Counted from the first letter of the stretch, positions 28,949 through 38,190 are shown. The stretch is 64,000 bases of DNA from Pelomonas sp. V22 (GCF_030014915.1 NZ_JAGIXS010000007.1:248001-312000); one strand, 5' to 3'. Numbers and translations: made by a program. The notes: generated by a model from the sequence alone, not told the origin.

Positions 28949-29932
28949 TCATTGGGCCTGCCTCTCGAAGAAGGCCCAGATCAGGGCCGGGCCGTTGGGC
29001 GCCATGGGGGAGGGGCCCAGCAGGCGGGGCCGGCGCGCCCAGGGTTGAGGCAGGCCGTGGCCTGCGCCGTGCAGGGTCACCAGCTCGACCTCGGTGCGGC
29101 CGTCGGCCGCTTGCCAGCGCGCGTGTTCGACCGGGCTGCCCTGCGCCATGGGAGTGAGGCTGACCTGGGGCGGGCCGGCGATGGCGTTGCGGTCTGCGAA
29201 GTACCGGGCCGATGCGGTGGAGGAGATGACGTACCCGCCCTTGTAGAAAAGCCCGAGCAGATTGATCTCGCCGCCGGCATAGGGCACCAGCGGGTCTTCC
29301 GTGCCGTTCAGGATCATGACCGAGGGCGTCTGCGCGCCGGGCTGGCACTGGAAGTTCTGCGGCGCTGGCACATTGGCCAGCGCGGCGGCCACGGCGCGGT
29401 AGCGCTGCGGTTGCTCCAGCGCGAGGCGCAGGGCCATGGAGCCGCCGTTGGACACCCCTGCCGCAAACACGCGCTTGGGGTCGACACCGAGCTCGCCGAC
29501 CAGCTTGTCCACCAGCGCAGCCAGGAAGCCGGCGTCGTCGGCGCGCACGCCGTTCACGGCCGTGTCGCCGACGGAGCTGCAATCGTTCCAGTCGAAGCCA
29601 AAGGACTTGGGGTAGACCACGGCAAAGCCGTGCTGGTCGGCCAGGCGCTCGAAGCCATAGCCGGTGCCTGCGCGGATGGCCTGCGGTCCCTCGCCCGAGC
29701 CATGCATCACCAGCACCAGGGGCGCGCCCTGGGGCAGGTCTTTGGGCACGTAGGTTCGGTAGCTGCGCTGGATGCCGGCCACTTCGATGCTGCCCTTGCT
29801 GAGCGTGCCCGAGAGCTGGGGCACTTCGGGCGCTGGGGTGTACAGGAAGTAGCCGAACAGGGCGGCCCCGGTGGCCGCCAGGGCCAGCAGGCTGAGCAGG
29901 CCGGTCAAGAGAAGGCGCGGAATTCGTTTCAT
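28949..29932 (-). CDS. PHB-depolymerase/LpqC-type esterase (alpha/beta hydrolase)
   Basis: Exported or membrane-anchored esterase of 327 residues. An N-terminal hydrophobic segment (LLLTGLLSLLALAATGAALFGYFLY in part) precedes the alpha/beta hydrolase core: PLVLVMHGSGEG oxyanion strand, the nucleophile elbow AAGVSNGGSMA, the Asp region ILNGTEDPLVPYAGG and a C-terminal LHGAGHGLP with the catalytic His. The closest known architecture is the polyhydroxybutyrate depolymerase/feruloyl esterase-like group. The substrate is not predictable from sequence. Monocistronic; the 299-bp region upstream is shared divergently with the TPR gene. Confidence 0.85.
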   Translation of the reverse strand: MKRIPRLLLTGLLSLLALAATGAALFGYFLYTPAPEVPQLSGTLSKGSIEVAGIQRSYRTYVPKDLPQGAPLVLVMHGSGEGPQAIRAGTGYGFERLADQHGFAVVYPKSFGFDWNDCSSVGDTAVNGVRADDAGFLAALVDKLVGELGVDPKRVFAAGVSNGGSMALRLALEQPQRYRAVAAALANVPAPQNFQCQPGAQTPSVMILNGTEDPLVPYAGGEINLLGLFYKGGYVISSTASARYFADRNAIAGPPQVSLTPMAQGSPVEHARWQAADGRTEVELVTLHGAGHGLPQPWARRPRLLGPSPMAPNGPALIWAFFERQAQ

Positions 29933-30231
29933 GGCGGTGCGTTGAATGCGGGTGATGCGGTCTGAGCGTCACTGTGACCCATGCCGGCCCGCAGCCGGAC
30001 TTGGGCCCGATCAAGCACGCCGCCAGGTTGACGAGCGACGCCTGGCCAGGACCAACGACGCCAACGCTGGCCGGGCCGGCCGCAGCGTCATTCGTCCCGC
30101 CCCGTCGTCGTTGAAAACCGGCACGGCGTGGCTGGTCCGAGAGGCGGTGTGCGCAGCCAAGCGGCCCAAAACAATCGCCCTGTCGATTCGAAATTCAAGC
30201 CGCAATCATCCTCCCGGAAAGCCTCCCGATC
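29933..30231. other. Divergent intergenic region, 299 bp
   Basis: Lies between the divergent esterase and TPR-protein genes and must contain both promoters. A short perfect palindrome GTCACTGTGAC occurs at 29968-29978, about 36 bases ahead of the esterase start. Nothing else is evident: no convincing ORF, RNA or terminator. Confidence 0.4.
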
Positions 30232-31260
30232 ATGAAAACGCCTCTCACCCGCCGCCCCCACTTGATCACCGTCGTACTTGCCGCGCTGGCCTTGGGCAGC
30301 ACGGTTTGCAGCGCCCAAGCCGCCGTCTTCAAGGACGCGCAGTTCGAGTCACTGCACGAGTCCGGCAAGTTCCTTGAACTGGAGCAGCAGGCCCAGGCCC
30401 GCCTGAAGGCCAACCCCGCCGACGCCGAGGCCAGTGCCGCGCTGGTCTTGGGCCTGAGCCTGGCGGACCCCGCCGACGCCAAGCGCCTGGAGGCTGGTGC
30501 GCAGCAAGCCAGGCTCTGCATCGAGCAGCACGCGAACGTGGCCGTCTGCCATCTGGCGGCGGCGCAAAACCTCGGCCAGCAGATGCTCAACATGGGCATG
30601 GCCAAGGCGATGAGCAGCGTCGGCAGCCTGAAGGACGCCTGGATTCGCGCCCTGGAGCTGGAGCCGACCAGCTTCACGGCCCGGGTGCAGCTGGCCAAGC
30701 TCTATGTGACCCTGCCCGGCCTGATGGGCGGCAGCACCTCCAGGGCCAGGGAGCTGGAGGCGGCCGTGCGCAGCAGCCAGCCCGAGACGGCGCGCATCAT
30801 CCGCGTGCACATCGCGGCTGAGGCCAAGAAGTGGGCCGAGATGGAGGCCGAGTTGCTGGCCCTCAAGCCCGGCAAGGACGCCGCCATGCTCGAAGAAGTG
30901 CGCGAGGCCACCATGCAGCTCGCCCTCGTCTACCTGAAGGACGGCAAGGACCTGGCCAAGGCCAAGGGCCTGTACGAGTCGCTGCAGCGCGAGCAACCCG
31001 GCCGGGCCGCCGGCTTCTACGGCGCGGCACGCGTCCTGGCCGCCCAGGGTCGGCCCGATGAAGCCATTCGCCTGTTCGAGCGCGCCAGGACCCTGGCCGG
31101 CGCCGACGACTATCCCATCGACCAGCGCCTCGGCGACACCTTGCTCGCCAGGGGCGACAAGGCCCAGGCCCGGGCGGCCTACGAGCGCTTCATTGCCAAC
31201 AAGCGCGCCAAGCCGGCCAACGTCGAGGAAGTGCGCAAGAGCCTGGCCAAGCTCGGCTGA
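30232..31260 (+). CDS. Periplasmic TPR-repeat protein
   Basis: A 342-residue exported protein: signal peptide (HLITVVLAALALGSTVCSAQA) and then almost entirely helical repeats. Several TPR-like units can be seen, the clearest being EVREATMQLALVYLKDGKDL, GRAAGFYGAARVLAAQGRPD and QRLGDTLLARGDKAQARAAY. TPR proteins are scaffolds; no catalytic motif is present. It is followed after 20 bp by a small membrane protein and then by a LytS-type kinase on the same strand, so the four genes may form one unit. Confidence 0.85.
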   Translation: MKTPLTRRPHLITVVLAALALGSTVCSAQAAVFKDAQFESLHESGKFLELEQQAQARLKANPADAEASAALVLGLSLADPADAKRLEAGAQQARLCIEQHANVAVCHLAAAQNLGQQMLNMGMAKAMSSVGSLKDAWIRALELEPTSFTARVQLAKLYVTLPGLMGGSTSRARELEAAVRSSQPETARIIRVHIAAEAKKWAEMEAELLALKPGKDAAMLEEVREATMQLALVYLKDGKDLAKAKGLYESLQREQPGRAAGFYGAARVLAAQGRPDEAIRLFERARTLAGADDYPIDQRLGDTLLARGDKAQARAAYERFIANKRAKPANVEEVRKSLAKLG

Positions 31261-31280
31261 ACCGCATCCCGCAACTCTCC

Positions 31281-31703
31281 ATGAACGAGACCAAGACCAT
31301 GAACGACCTCCCCCTCTGGCGCCTGAATCTGCTGCGCGCCTTCTACCTGCTGGTCACCGTGGGGCTGGGCATCAGCTTTGGCCCCGCGATGTTTCAACAC
31401 AGCGATCTGTGGGCCCAGCGCAAGGGCGAGACGGCGGCGCTGCTGAGCGGCCTGGCCATCCTCTGCGTCTGGGGCCTGCGCTACCCGCTGCAGCTGTTGC
31501 CGCTGCTGATCTTCGAGCTGATCTGGAAGACCGTCTGGCTCGCGGCGATTGCCTTTCCGCTGTGGCTGAACGGGGCGATCACGCCCGGCGTGCAAGGCAC
31601 GGCCGAGGCCTGCCTGATGGGGCTGGTGCTCACGCCCCTGGTGCTGCCCTGGCGCTACATCGTGCAGCACTATTTCCGCAAGCCTGCCGAGCGCTTTCGC
31701 TAG
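31281..31703 (+). CDS. Small integral membrane protein, function unknown
   Basis: 140 residues with about four predicted transmembrane helices (LNLLRAFYLLVTVGLGISFG; TAALLSGLAILCVWGLRYPL; LIFELIWKTVWLAAIAFPLW; ACLMGLVLTPLVLPWRYIV). I do not recognise an assigned family. It lies 20 bp after the TPR gene and 37 bp before the histidine kinase. An internal in-frame ATG at 31299 (MNDLPLW) is an alternative start. Confidence 0.75.
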   Translation: MNETKTMNDLPLWRLNLLRAFYLLVTVGLGISFGPAMFQHSDLWAQRKGETAALLSGLAILCVWGLRYPLQLLPLLIFELIWKTVWLAAIAFPLWLNGAITPGVQGTAEACLMGLVLTPLVLPWRYIVQHYFRKPAERFR

Positions 31704-31740
31704 GCATCGCGTCGGCCAAAGCCCCTACCATCCTGTCCAG

Positions 31741-32832
31741 ATGACCTCCAGCCCCTACGCCCAGCTCAACGCGCTCACCGAGCCAGCCTCCAACTGGCGG
31801 GCCGTCTTCGGCTGGCGGCGCGTGCGCACCGTCACCATCATTTGCGCGCTGTTTGTTCTGCTGTTCAGCTTCGGCTGGCCGGGGGCCATGTGGCATCTGG
31901 TGGCGCGGGTGTTTGGCGTGGGCCTGGCGCTGCTGCTGGCATTCGGCCTGTTCGAGCAATGGCCGCGCCGCCTGCCCAGCTGGATGGCACGCTGGGCCCT
32001 GCAGGTGGTGGCCGTTGGGGCGACGGTGCCACTGGCCTTGTTCCTGGCCTTTGTCCTGAGCAACGCGCCCGATGCGCCGCCGTTCTGGAAGACCGCCCGC
32101 CTGGAGGGCTTCATGACCTTCACCTTCCTGGGCATGCTGGTGGCGCCCTGGACGGCACTGGCGGCCCTGCTTCGCCAACGCGAGGCCAAGGTGGAAAAAC
32201 AGGCGAACGACTTTGAGCTGGAGCGCAGCGAGATGGCCCGCCAGGCGCTCGATGCGCGCATGCGCCTGCTCACCGCGCAGGCCCAGCCGCATTTCCTCTT
32301 CAACACCCTGGCCAATGTGCAGGCCCTGGTGGAAGCCGGCTCGCCGCGCGCCCCCCGGCTGCTGCAAAGCCTGACCGAGTACCTGCGCGCTGCCGTGCCT
32401 CGCCTGGATGGCACGGCCAACACCCTGGGTCAGGAGCTGGAGCTGGTGCGCGCCTACCTGGAGCTGATGCAGATGCGCATGCCCGACCGGCTGGCCTTTG
32501 CGCTGCATGTGGCCCCCGCGGTTCATGTGCTGCGCTGCCAGCCGATGACGCTGCTGACCCTGGTCGAGAACGCCGTCCAGCATGGCATCGACCCCAGCGA
32601 GGAGGGCGGGCGCATCGACGTCCATGCCGAACTGCTGGACGGGGGGCGCTGCCGCCTGCGCGTGGTCGATACCGGCGTCGGTCTGCAAGCCAGCGGTGGC
32701 GGCCTGGGCACCGGGCTGGCCGCCTTGCGCGAGCGGCTGCTGTGGGCCTATGGTGGCAGCGCCACCCTGAGCCTGATCGAGGTCCGGCCGCACGGTGTGG
32801 AAGCCAGGATCGAGTTTTCCGAGAAGCCATGA
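31741..32832 (+). CDS. LytS/AlgZ-type sensor histidine kinase
   Basis: Membrane sensor kinase of 363 residues. The N-terminal half carries about four transmembrane helices; the cytoplasmic half begins with a short coiled coil and the His_kinase (PF06580) signature AQAQPHFLFNTLANVQALV with the phospho-His, then LVENAVQHGIDP (N box) and the glycine-rich GVGLQASGGGLGTGLAALRERL. These kinases pair with LytTR regulators, and the next gene, overlapping by 4 bp, is one. The signal is unknown. Confidence 0.93.
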   Translation: MTSSPYAQLNALTEPASNWRAVFGWRRVRTVTIICALFVLLFSFGWPGAMWHLVARVFGVGLALLLAFGLFEQWPRRLPSWMARWALQVVAVGATVPLALFLAFVLSNAPDAPPFWKTARLEGFMTFTFLGMLVAPWTALAALLRQREAKVEKQANDFELERSEMARQALDARMRLLTAQAQPHFLFNTLANVQALVEAGSPRAPRLLQSLTEYLRAAVPRLDGTANTLGQELELVRAYLELMQMRMPDRLAFALHVAPAVHVLRCQPMTLLTLVENAVQHGIDPSEEGGRIDVHAELLDGGRCRLRVVDTGVGLQASGGGLGTGLAALRERLLWAYGGSATLSLIEVRPHGVEARIEFSEKP

Positions 32833-33599
32833 ACCCCACTGCCCTGATCGCGGACGACGAGCCGCTGCTGCGCGAGATCCTGGAAGCCCGCCTGGCCGCC
32901 GCCTGGCCGGAGCTGCAGATCGTGGCGCAGGCCCGCAATGGCCGCCAGGCCATCGAGCTGTTCGAGCAGCACCAGCCCACCGTCTGCTTCCTCGACGTGC
33001 ACATGCCGGGCCTGAGCGGCGTGGAAGTGGCACGGCACGTGGGCAAGCGCGCGCACCTGGTCTTCGTCACCGCGTTCGATCAATACGCGCTCGAAGCCTT
33101 TGAATACGGCGCGCTGGACTACCTGGTCAAGCCCGTCACCGCGGCCCGCCTGGCCGAGACGGTGGAGCGGCTGAAGGCGCGCTTGCAGCAAGCCCAGCCC
33201 GCCGTGCACAGCGAGCAGCTGCTGGCCCAACTGGCCGCGCGGCTCAAGCTGGACCAGCCGAAAGCCTTGGCGTGGATCCGGGCCACCGTGGGGGCGTCGC
33301 TGCGCATGATCCCGGTGGACGACATCGACTTCCTCAAGAGCGACACCAAGTACACCCTGGTGGCCTACCGCGACGAGGGCCAGCCGGCCGAGGCGCTGAT
33401 TCGCACGCCGCTCAAGGACCTGCTGGCCCAGCTGGACTCGAACCACTTCGCCCAGGTCCACCGTTCGGTGGTGATCAACCTGCGCTCGATCCGCCGCGTC
33501 ACGCGCGGCGAGAACGAGACCGCCGACATCGAGCTCAAGGGCCGCACCGAGCGCCTGCCGGTGAGCCGCAGCTACCTGCACTTGTTCAAGGAGATGTAG
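32829..33599 (+). CDS. LytTR-family DNA-binding response regulator
   Basis: 256-residue response regulator. Receiver at residues 1-120 (ADDEPLLREIL, phospho-acceptor in FLDVHMPGLSG, TAFDQYA, YLVKPV), then a LytTR DNA-binding domain at about 150-255 (IDFLKSDTKYTLVAY, FAQVHRSVVINLRSI, ending RLPVSRSYLHLFKEM). ATG 32829 overlaps the kinase stop (ATGA). Its targets are unknown; LytTR proteins usually bind tandem 9-bp repeats near their own targets. Confidence 0.95.
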   Translation: MNPTALIADDEPLLREILEARLAAAWPELQIVAQARNGRQAIELFEQHQPTVCFLDVHMPGLSGVEVARHVGKRAHLVFVTAFDQYALEAFEYGALDYLVKPVTAARLAETVERLKARLQQAQPAVHSEQLLAQLAARLKLDQPKALAWIRATVGASLRMIPVDDIDFLKSDTKYTLVAYRDEGQPAEALIRTPLKDLLAQLDSNHFAQVHRSVVINLRSIRRVTRGENETADIELKGRTERLPVSRSYLHLFKEM

Positions 33600-33619
33600 G
33601 CGCCGGGCGCCGCAATGAA

Positions 33620-33646
33620 GAAGGGGCCTGCAGTGCAGGCCCCTTC
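33620..33646. terminator. Hairpin terminator between convergent genes
   Basis: A 13-bp perfect inverted repeat GAAGGGGCCTGCA / TGCAGGCCCCTTC separated by one base lies between the regulator stop (33599) and the M13 peptidase stop (33688). The A/T at the stem ends provides short U runs in either direction, so it probably works for both genes. Confidence 0.7.
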
Positions 33647-33687
33647 TCGTGTTCAGCGCATGCAGCGCTTGTACGCCGCAGCGACGC

Positions 33688-35724
33688 TTACCAGATCACC
33701 ACGCGCTTCTCGTCCGGGCGCACCATCGGGTCGCCCACCTTGCAGCCATAGGCCTTGGCGAAGGCCGGCATGTTGGATGGAGCGCCGTTGGCTCGGAAGC
33801 CGGCGGGCGAATGCACGTCGGTGTTCAGGCGCGTCAACTGGGCCTGATCACGGATGCTGCCGGCCCAGACCTTGGCCCAGTTCATGAAGAAGCGCTGGTC
33901 GCGGCTCATGCCGTCGAGCATGGCATCGGGCTTGCCGGCGGTGGCCTTGACCATGGCGTCGTACGCCATGTTGAGGCCGCCGAGGTCGCCGATGTTCTCA
34001 CCGAGCGTCATGCGGCCATTGACCTTCTTGTCCGGGTAGTTGGCCAGCGGCGCGTACTCGTCGGCCTGGGCCACCAGCTTGTTGGCGCGCTCGTCGAAAC
34101 GCTTGCGGTCCTCGGCCGTCCACCAGTTGGCGTTGTTGCCCTCGCCGTCGAACTGGCTGCCCTGGTCGTCGAAGCCATGGCCGGCCTCGTGGCCGATGAC
34201 GGCGCCGATGCCGCCGTAGTTGATGGCGTCGTCACCCTTGGCGTAGAAGAAGGGCGGCTGCAGGATGGCGGCGGGGAAGTTGATGGTGTTGGTCGACGGC
34301 TGGTAATAGGCGTTGACGGTCTGCGGCGTCATGCCCCATTCGTAGCGGTCCGTTTCCTTGCCGATCTTGGCCAGGTTGAAGCGCTGGTTGAAGACGCGGG
34401 CCGCGCGCACATTGGCGTAGTGGCTGTCGGCGGTGATCTGCAGGCCGCTCCAGTCACGCCAGTTGTCGGGGTAGCCGATCTTGGGCAGGAAGGTGGCCCA
34501 CTTGGCGATGGCCTTGGTCTTGGTTTCCGGGCTCATCCAGTCGAGGTTTTCGATGCGCGCCTTCAGGGCGTTACGCACGTTGTCGACCAGCTCCTGCGCG
34601 CGGGCCTTGGCCTCGGGCGGGAAGTATTCCTTCACATAGAGCTGGCCCAGGGCCTGGCCCATGCTGCCGTTGACGGCGCCGAGGGCACGCTTCCAGCGCA
34701 CTTCCTGCTCAGGCGTGCCGTTGATGGTCTTGCCGTAGAAGGCGAAGTTCTCGTCCTGGAAGGCCTTGGACAGCGAGTTGGCTGCGCCGTCGATGGCATG
34801 GAAGGAGAAGTAGGCCTGCCACTGCGCCACCGGGGCTTCGGCCAGCAGGGCATCGAAGGCGGCGAAGAACTTGGGCTGCGACAGCGAGAAGCCGCCGGCG
34901 TTGGCCACGCCCGCGTCGACCTTCATGACCTTGAAGTAGCTGGCCCAGTCCCAGTGCGGGGTGATCTTGTTGGCCTGTTCGATGCTGACGAAGTTGTACT
35001 GGTTCTCGGGCTTGCGCAGTTCCACGCGCAGCAGCGAGGCGGCGGCCAGCTTGGTCTCGAGCGCCATCACCAGGGCGGCGCGGGCCTTGGCTTCTTCGGC
35101 CGGCGTGCCGGTCAGCTCGAAGTGCTTGGCGATGTGGGCCACGTAGGCGTCGCGCAGCTTGGCGTATTCGTCCTTGCTGTAGTACTCGGGGCCGGGCAGG
35201 CCGAGGCCGCCCTGGCTGGCGAACGCGATCTGGCGCTTGGCGTTCTTGTAGTCGGCGCTGACACCGAAGCCGAAGGTGCGGCCCTCGGCGCGGGCATGGG
35301 CGTGCTGCAGCCAGGCGACGACGTCGGCGCTGGTCTTCAGCGAGGCGATGGCGGCGAGGTCTTTCTTGATCGGGTCGAAGCCGGCGCGCTCGATGGCGGC
35401 CTCGTCCATGGCGGCGCGGAAGATCCAGCCGATCTTCTGCTCGATAGAGCCGGGCTTGGCGCTGTCGGCGTTCTTGGCGGCCGCCTCGACGATGCTGCGC
35501 TGCGCGTTCAGGCTCTTCTCGGCCAGGGCATCAAAACCGCCCCAGCGGCTCTTGTCGGAGGGGATGGGGTTGGCCTTGATCCAGTTGTTGTTGGACCAGG
35601 CGTTGAAGTCGGTACAGGCGGACAGGCTCTTGTCCACATCGGGCACGAAGTCAGGGACGGCGGCGGCGTGGGCGAAGCTGGCGCAGCACAGGGCGGCAGC
35701 GAGGGTGAGGGCGCGTGGGGTCAC
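33688..35724 (-). CDS. M13-family zinc metalloendopeptidase (neprilysin/PepO-like)
   Basis: Exported zinc peptidase of about 678 residues. Signal peptide VTPRALTLAAALCCASFAHA; M13 N-terminal domain (CTDFNAWSNNNWIKANPIP); catalytic motif HEAGH in IGHEAGHGFDD; third zinc ligand in GENIGDLGGL; substrate strand NAYYQPSTNTINFPA; and the conserved C-terminal ...RVVIW. GTG 35724 is preferred over the upstream GTG at 35763 because CTGGAG is correctly spaced and the signal peptide begins there. It degrades small peptides in the periplasm. Monocistronic and convergent with the LytTR regulator. Confidence 0.94.
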   Translation of the reverse strand: MTPRALTLAAALCCASFAHAAAVPDFVPDVDKSLSACTDFNAWSNNNWIKANPIPSDKSRWGGFDALAEKSLNAQRSIVEAAAKNADSAKPGSIEQKIGWIFRAAMDEAAIERAGFDPIKKDLAAIASLKTSADVVAWLQHAHARAEGRTFGFGVSADYKNAKRQIAFASQGGLGLPGPEYYSKDEYAKLRDAYVAHIAKHFELTGTPAEEAKARAALVMALETKLAAASLLRVELRKPENQYNFVSIEQANKITPHWDWASYFKVMKVDAGVANAGGFSLSQPKFFAAFDALLAEAPVAQWQAYFSFHAIDGAANSLSKAFQDENFAFYGKTINGTPEQEVRWKRALGAVNGSMGQALGQLYVKEYFPPEAKARAQELVDNVRNALKARIENLDWMSPETKTKAIAKWATFLPKIGYPDNWRDWSGLQITADSHYANVRAARVFNQRFNLAKIGKETDRYEWGMTPQTVNAYYQPSTNTINFPAAILQPPFFYAKGDDAINYGGIGAVIGHEAGHGFDDQGSQFDGEGNNANWWTAEDRKRFDERANKLVAQADEYAPLANYPDKKVNGRMTLGENIGDLGGLNMAYDAMVKATAGKPDAMLDGMSRDQRFFMNWAKVWAGSIRDQAQLTRLNTDVHSPAGFRANGAPSNMPAFAKAYGCKVGDPMVRPDEKRVVIW

Positions 35725-35875
35725 TCGAATACTCCAGGGAGGACGTGAAAGCGAAGCGCGCACCTTAGCCCTGGTGCTGCGGTGAAACCCATGCTGAAAG
35801 TCATGAGCGACTGCAAACTAAAGCAAATCCCTAGGGCCGGAACAACGTCGCCACGACGATGTGCACCTATCGCCC

Positions 35876-36313
35876 TTAGAGCACTTCAAACACCTCAAGG
35901 TGCACCACGCCGCCCTCGCGGTAGCCGCTGGACAGGAACAGCGACTGGTTCAGCCAGGCCAGCGGCCCGTCGGGCGCTTCGAAGCGCACGCTGCCTCTGA
36001 AGTAGGGCGGCTCGCCCTCGCGGGCCGCGCGGCGCAGCCCGGTGTTTTCGATCAGCAATTGCCCGGCCTCGCCGGCATCCAACGCATAGCGCGCGAGCAG
36101 GTCTATCGTGCCGTCGTCGCGCACGGTCTGCAGGTCGCTGCCGCCGGGCAGGATGCTTCCGCTGAACAGGCCTTCGGCCCGGCCGCCGAGGATGCTCACC
36201 AGGCGACGCTCCTGGCCGTTCAGCCGGCCGAGCAACTGGGGCGGCGCCACCTGGATCTGCAGGCGCAGCACGCTGCGCAGGGCGGGTGCCGGGATGCTGG
36301 TTGATTCGCTCAT
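35876..36313 (-). CDS. DUF3237 domain protein
   Basis: 145-residue small beta-barrel-type protein of the DUF3237 family (LRLQIQVAPPQLLG, GRAEGLFSGSILPGGSDLQTV split across two strands, DGTIDLLARYAL, LNQSLFLSSGYR). The start overlaps the flavin monooxygenase stop by 4 bp, so they are co-translated. DUF3237 proteins often accompany aromatic-compound oxygenases, but no activity is established. Confidence 0.9.
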   Translation of the reverse strand: MSESTSIPAPALRSVLRLQIQVAPPQLLGRLNGQERRLVSILGGRAEGLFSGSILPGGSDLQTVRDDGTIDLLARYALDAGEAGQLLIENTGLRRAAREGEPPYFRGSVRFEAPDGPLAWLNQSLFLSSGYREGGVVHLEVFEVL

Positions 36314-37551
36314 GGCTGCTTGGCCTTCAGGCTGTCCTTGTCGAAACCGGCCAGGCGCTTGTAGCGCAGCGAGATGGCCTCCAGCGTGTCGCGCGGAATC
36401 ACTTCGTCGATGTGCTTGAAGCCCTGCGGCGCGCGGGACTCGGCCAGCTGCATCACCTGCTCGGGGCCGTTCATTCGATTGCGCAGCACGATGCCGGTGG
36501 TTTTGGGCAGGCGCTCGGCCTCGTATTCGCGGAGGGCATAGGGCGTGTCGGGGTCGCTCGCGAGGCAGTCGCAGAGGTAGCGCGCATCGAGGATGGCCTG
36601 GGCGCTGCCGTTCGAGCCAATCGGGTACATCGGGTGAGCCGCATCGCCCAGCAGCGTGACGCGGCCGAAGGTCCAGCGCGGCAGCGGGTCGCGGTCCACC
36701 AGCGGGAACTCGTAGATCTCCCGGGCGCCATTGATGATGGCGGGGATGTCGATCCAGTCCCACCGCCAGTCCTGGAAGGGCGACTCGAAGACCGACTTGT
36801 CGACCTTGCGGTTCCAGTCGGTGCTGGGCAACGCACCGTCGGGCACGCGCAGCTCGGCGATCCAGTTGATCAGCGAACGGCCCTCGCGCCTCAGCGGCTC
36901 GGAGATCGGGTAGCAGACGAACTTCTGGTCCTGGTGGCCGGCCATGAACATGCTGCGGCCGTCCATATACGGCGGCGCCTCGGTCACGGCGCGCCACAGC
37001 ATGCGGCCCGAGAAGCGCGGCTGGTCGCCGTTCGGATAGAGGAATCGGCGCAGCGAGGAATGGATGCCGTCGGCGCCCACCAGCACGTCGCAGCTGGATT
37101 GCACGAGCGCGCCGTCCGCGCGGCGCGTGAAGCTGGCGACGACCCGGTCGGCGCTTTGCTCGAACGAAGTGAAGGCGTGGCCTGCATGCACATGGTCCTT
37201 GCCGAGGCGCTCCTGTACCTTTTGCAGCAACAGCATCTGCAGCTCGCCGCGATGGATGGAGAACTGCGGGAACTCGTAGCCGGCCGCACGCCCGCGCGCC
37301 TCGCGCCAGATCTCCTGGCCATGCTTGTTGAAGTAGGCGAGGGTGGAGGTCTCGATGGCCAGGGCGGCGAGGCTCTCTTCCAGGCCGAGCCGGCAGAGCT
37401 GCTGGCTGGCATGGGGCAGCAGGTTGATGCCCACGCCCAGCGGCCGTATCTCGGTGACGGCCTCGAACAGCTCCACCTCGATGCCTCGCTCGTGCAGCAT
37501 CAGCGCCAGGCTGAGCCCGCCGATGCCGGCGCCTGCAATGGTGACTTTCAC
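36310..37551 (-). CDS. FAD-dependent aromatic monooxygenase
   Basis: Flavoprotein hydroxylase of 413 residues (class A, PHBH fold). Motifs: N-terminal GAGIGG dinucleotide loop, VLVGADGIHS (DG motif) and LLGDAAHPMYPIGSNG (GD motif), with the C-terminal RNRMNGPEQVMQL seen in PhzS-like 'flavin-dependent oxidoreductases'. GTG 37551 is the likely start: GGAGAC lies 6 bases upstream and the Rossmann strand KVTIAGAG follows directly. Co-transcribed with the DUF3237 gene and divergent from a MarR regulator across a perfect palindrome. Substrate unknown; an aromatic acid or N-heterocycle is likely from family and context. Confidence 0.9.
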   Translation of the reverse strand: MKVTIAGAGIGGLSLALMLHERGIEVELFEAVTEIRPLGVGINLLPHASQQLCRLGLEESLAALAIETSTLAYFNKHGQEIWREARGRAAGYEFPQFSIHRGELQMLLLQKVQERLGKDHVHAGHAFTSFEQSADRVVASFTRRADGALVQSSCDVLVGADGIHSSLRRFLYPNGDQPRFSGRMLWRAVTEAPPYMDGRSMFMAGHQDQKFVCYPISEPLRREGRSLINWIAELRVPDGALPSTDWNRKVDKSVFESPFQDWRWDWIDIPAIINGAREIYEFPLVDRDPLPRWTFGRVTLLGDAAHPMYPIGSNGSAQAILDARYLCDCLASDPDTPYALREYEAERLPKTTGIVLRNRMNGPEQVMQLAESRAPQGFKHIDEVIPRDTLEAISLRYKRLAGFDKDSLKAKQP

Positions 37552-37604
37552 GGCTGTCTCCGTTTGTTTTGCTGATGCTGCGTCGCGGCATGACATGCCC
37601 GCGC

Positions 37605-37627
37605 AATTGTTATAGCCTATAACAATT
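37605..37627. promoter_or_regulatory. Perfect palindrome, probable MarR operator
   Basis: AATTGTTATA, a 3-bp spacer GCC, then the exact complement TATAACAATT. It sits in the 136-bp region between the divergent monooxygenase and MarR genes. MarR-family dimers typically bind 16-24 bp AT-rich palindromes in exactly this position, so it is the probable operator controlling both directions. Confidence 0.75.
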
Positions 37628-37687
37628 AATCAGCAGAACACAAGCGCCAGGCGGACACCCGGCAGGCGCTCACAGGAGACGAGCTGC

Positions 37688-38146
37688 GTGGCCCAGCGCA
37701 TCCATTTCAATGCCAGCGTCGATGGCGTGGCGTACGACGTGCTCGACGATCTGGTCGGCTACGCGGTGCGCCGCGCCCAGCTGTGCATCTATGAAGACTT
37801 CGCCGCCACCATGGACGCCGAAGGCATCACGCCGCAGCGCTTCTCATCGCTCGTGATCGTGGAGAACAACCCGGGCATCTCGCAGACGCGCCTGGCCGAG
37901 GTGATGGGCATTGCCCGCTCCGGCGTGGTGGCCCTCATTGACGGCTTCGAGGAAAAGGGCCTGGTCGAGCGCCAGGCTGCTGATGACCGCCGCTCCTACA
38001 GCCTCACGCTCACCAAGGCAGGCGCCCGTGAGCTCAAACGCTACAAGCAGGCCGTGAAGGCGCACGACGAGCGCATCTCGGCCGCCCTGACCGCCGCTGA
38101 AAAGAAGCAACTGCGCGCCTTGCTGCGCAAGCTGGGCGCAGGCTGA
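37688..38146 (+). CDS. MarR-family transcriptional regulator
   Basis: Winged helix-turn-helix regulator of 152 residues. Recognition region ISQTRLAEVMGIARSGVVALIDGFEEKGLV and wing ERQAADDRRSYSLTLTKAG are classic MarR. The GTG start at 37688 has AGGAGACG upstream. It is divergent from the flavin monooxygenase and followed after 44 bp by a substrate-binding protein, so it probably controls both in response to an aromatic ligand (inference). Confidence 0.94.
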   Translation: MAQRIHFNASVDGVAYDVLDDLVGYAVRRAQLCIYEDFAATMDAEGITPQRFSSLVIVENNPGISQTRLAEVMGIARSGVVALIDGFEEKGLVERQAADDRRSYSLTLTKAGARELKRYKQAVKAHDERISAALTAAEKKQLRALLRKLGAG

Positions 38147-38190
38147 CCCGCCCGTTCGTTCCAACAATCAACCGATCCAGGAGACAAACG

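Noticed and set aside
36314-37606. Long upstream extension of the DUF3237 frame
   Set aside because: It is the flavin monooxygenase gene read in another frame; the DUF3237 start overlapping its stop is well supported.
229-38190. Recurring GGAGACA before many starts as a regulatory motif
   Set aside because: It is positioned as a Shine-Dalgarno sequence before functionally unrelated genes, so it is best read as an extended ribosome-binding site.
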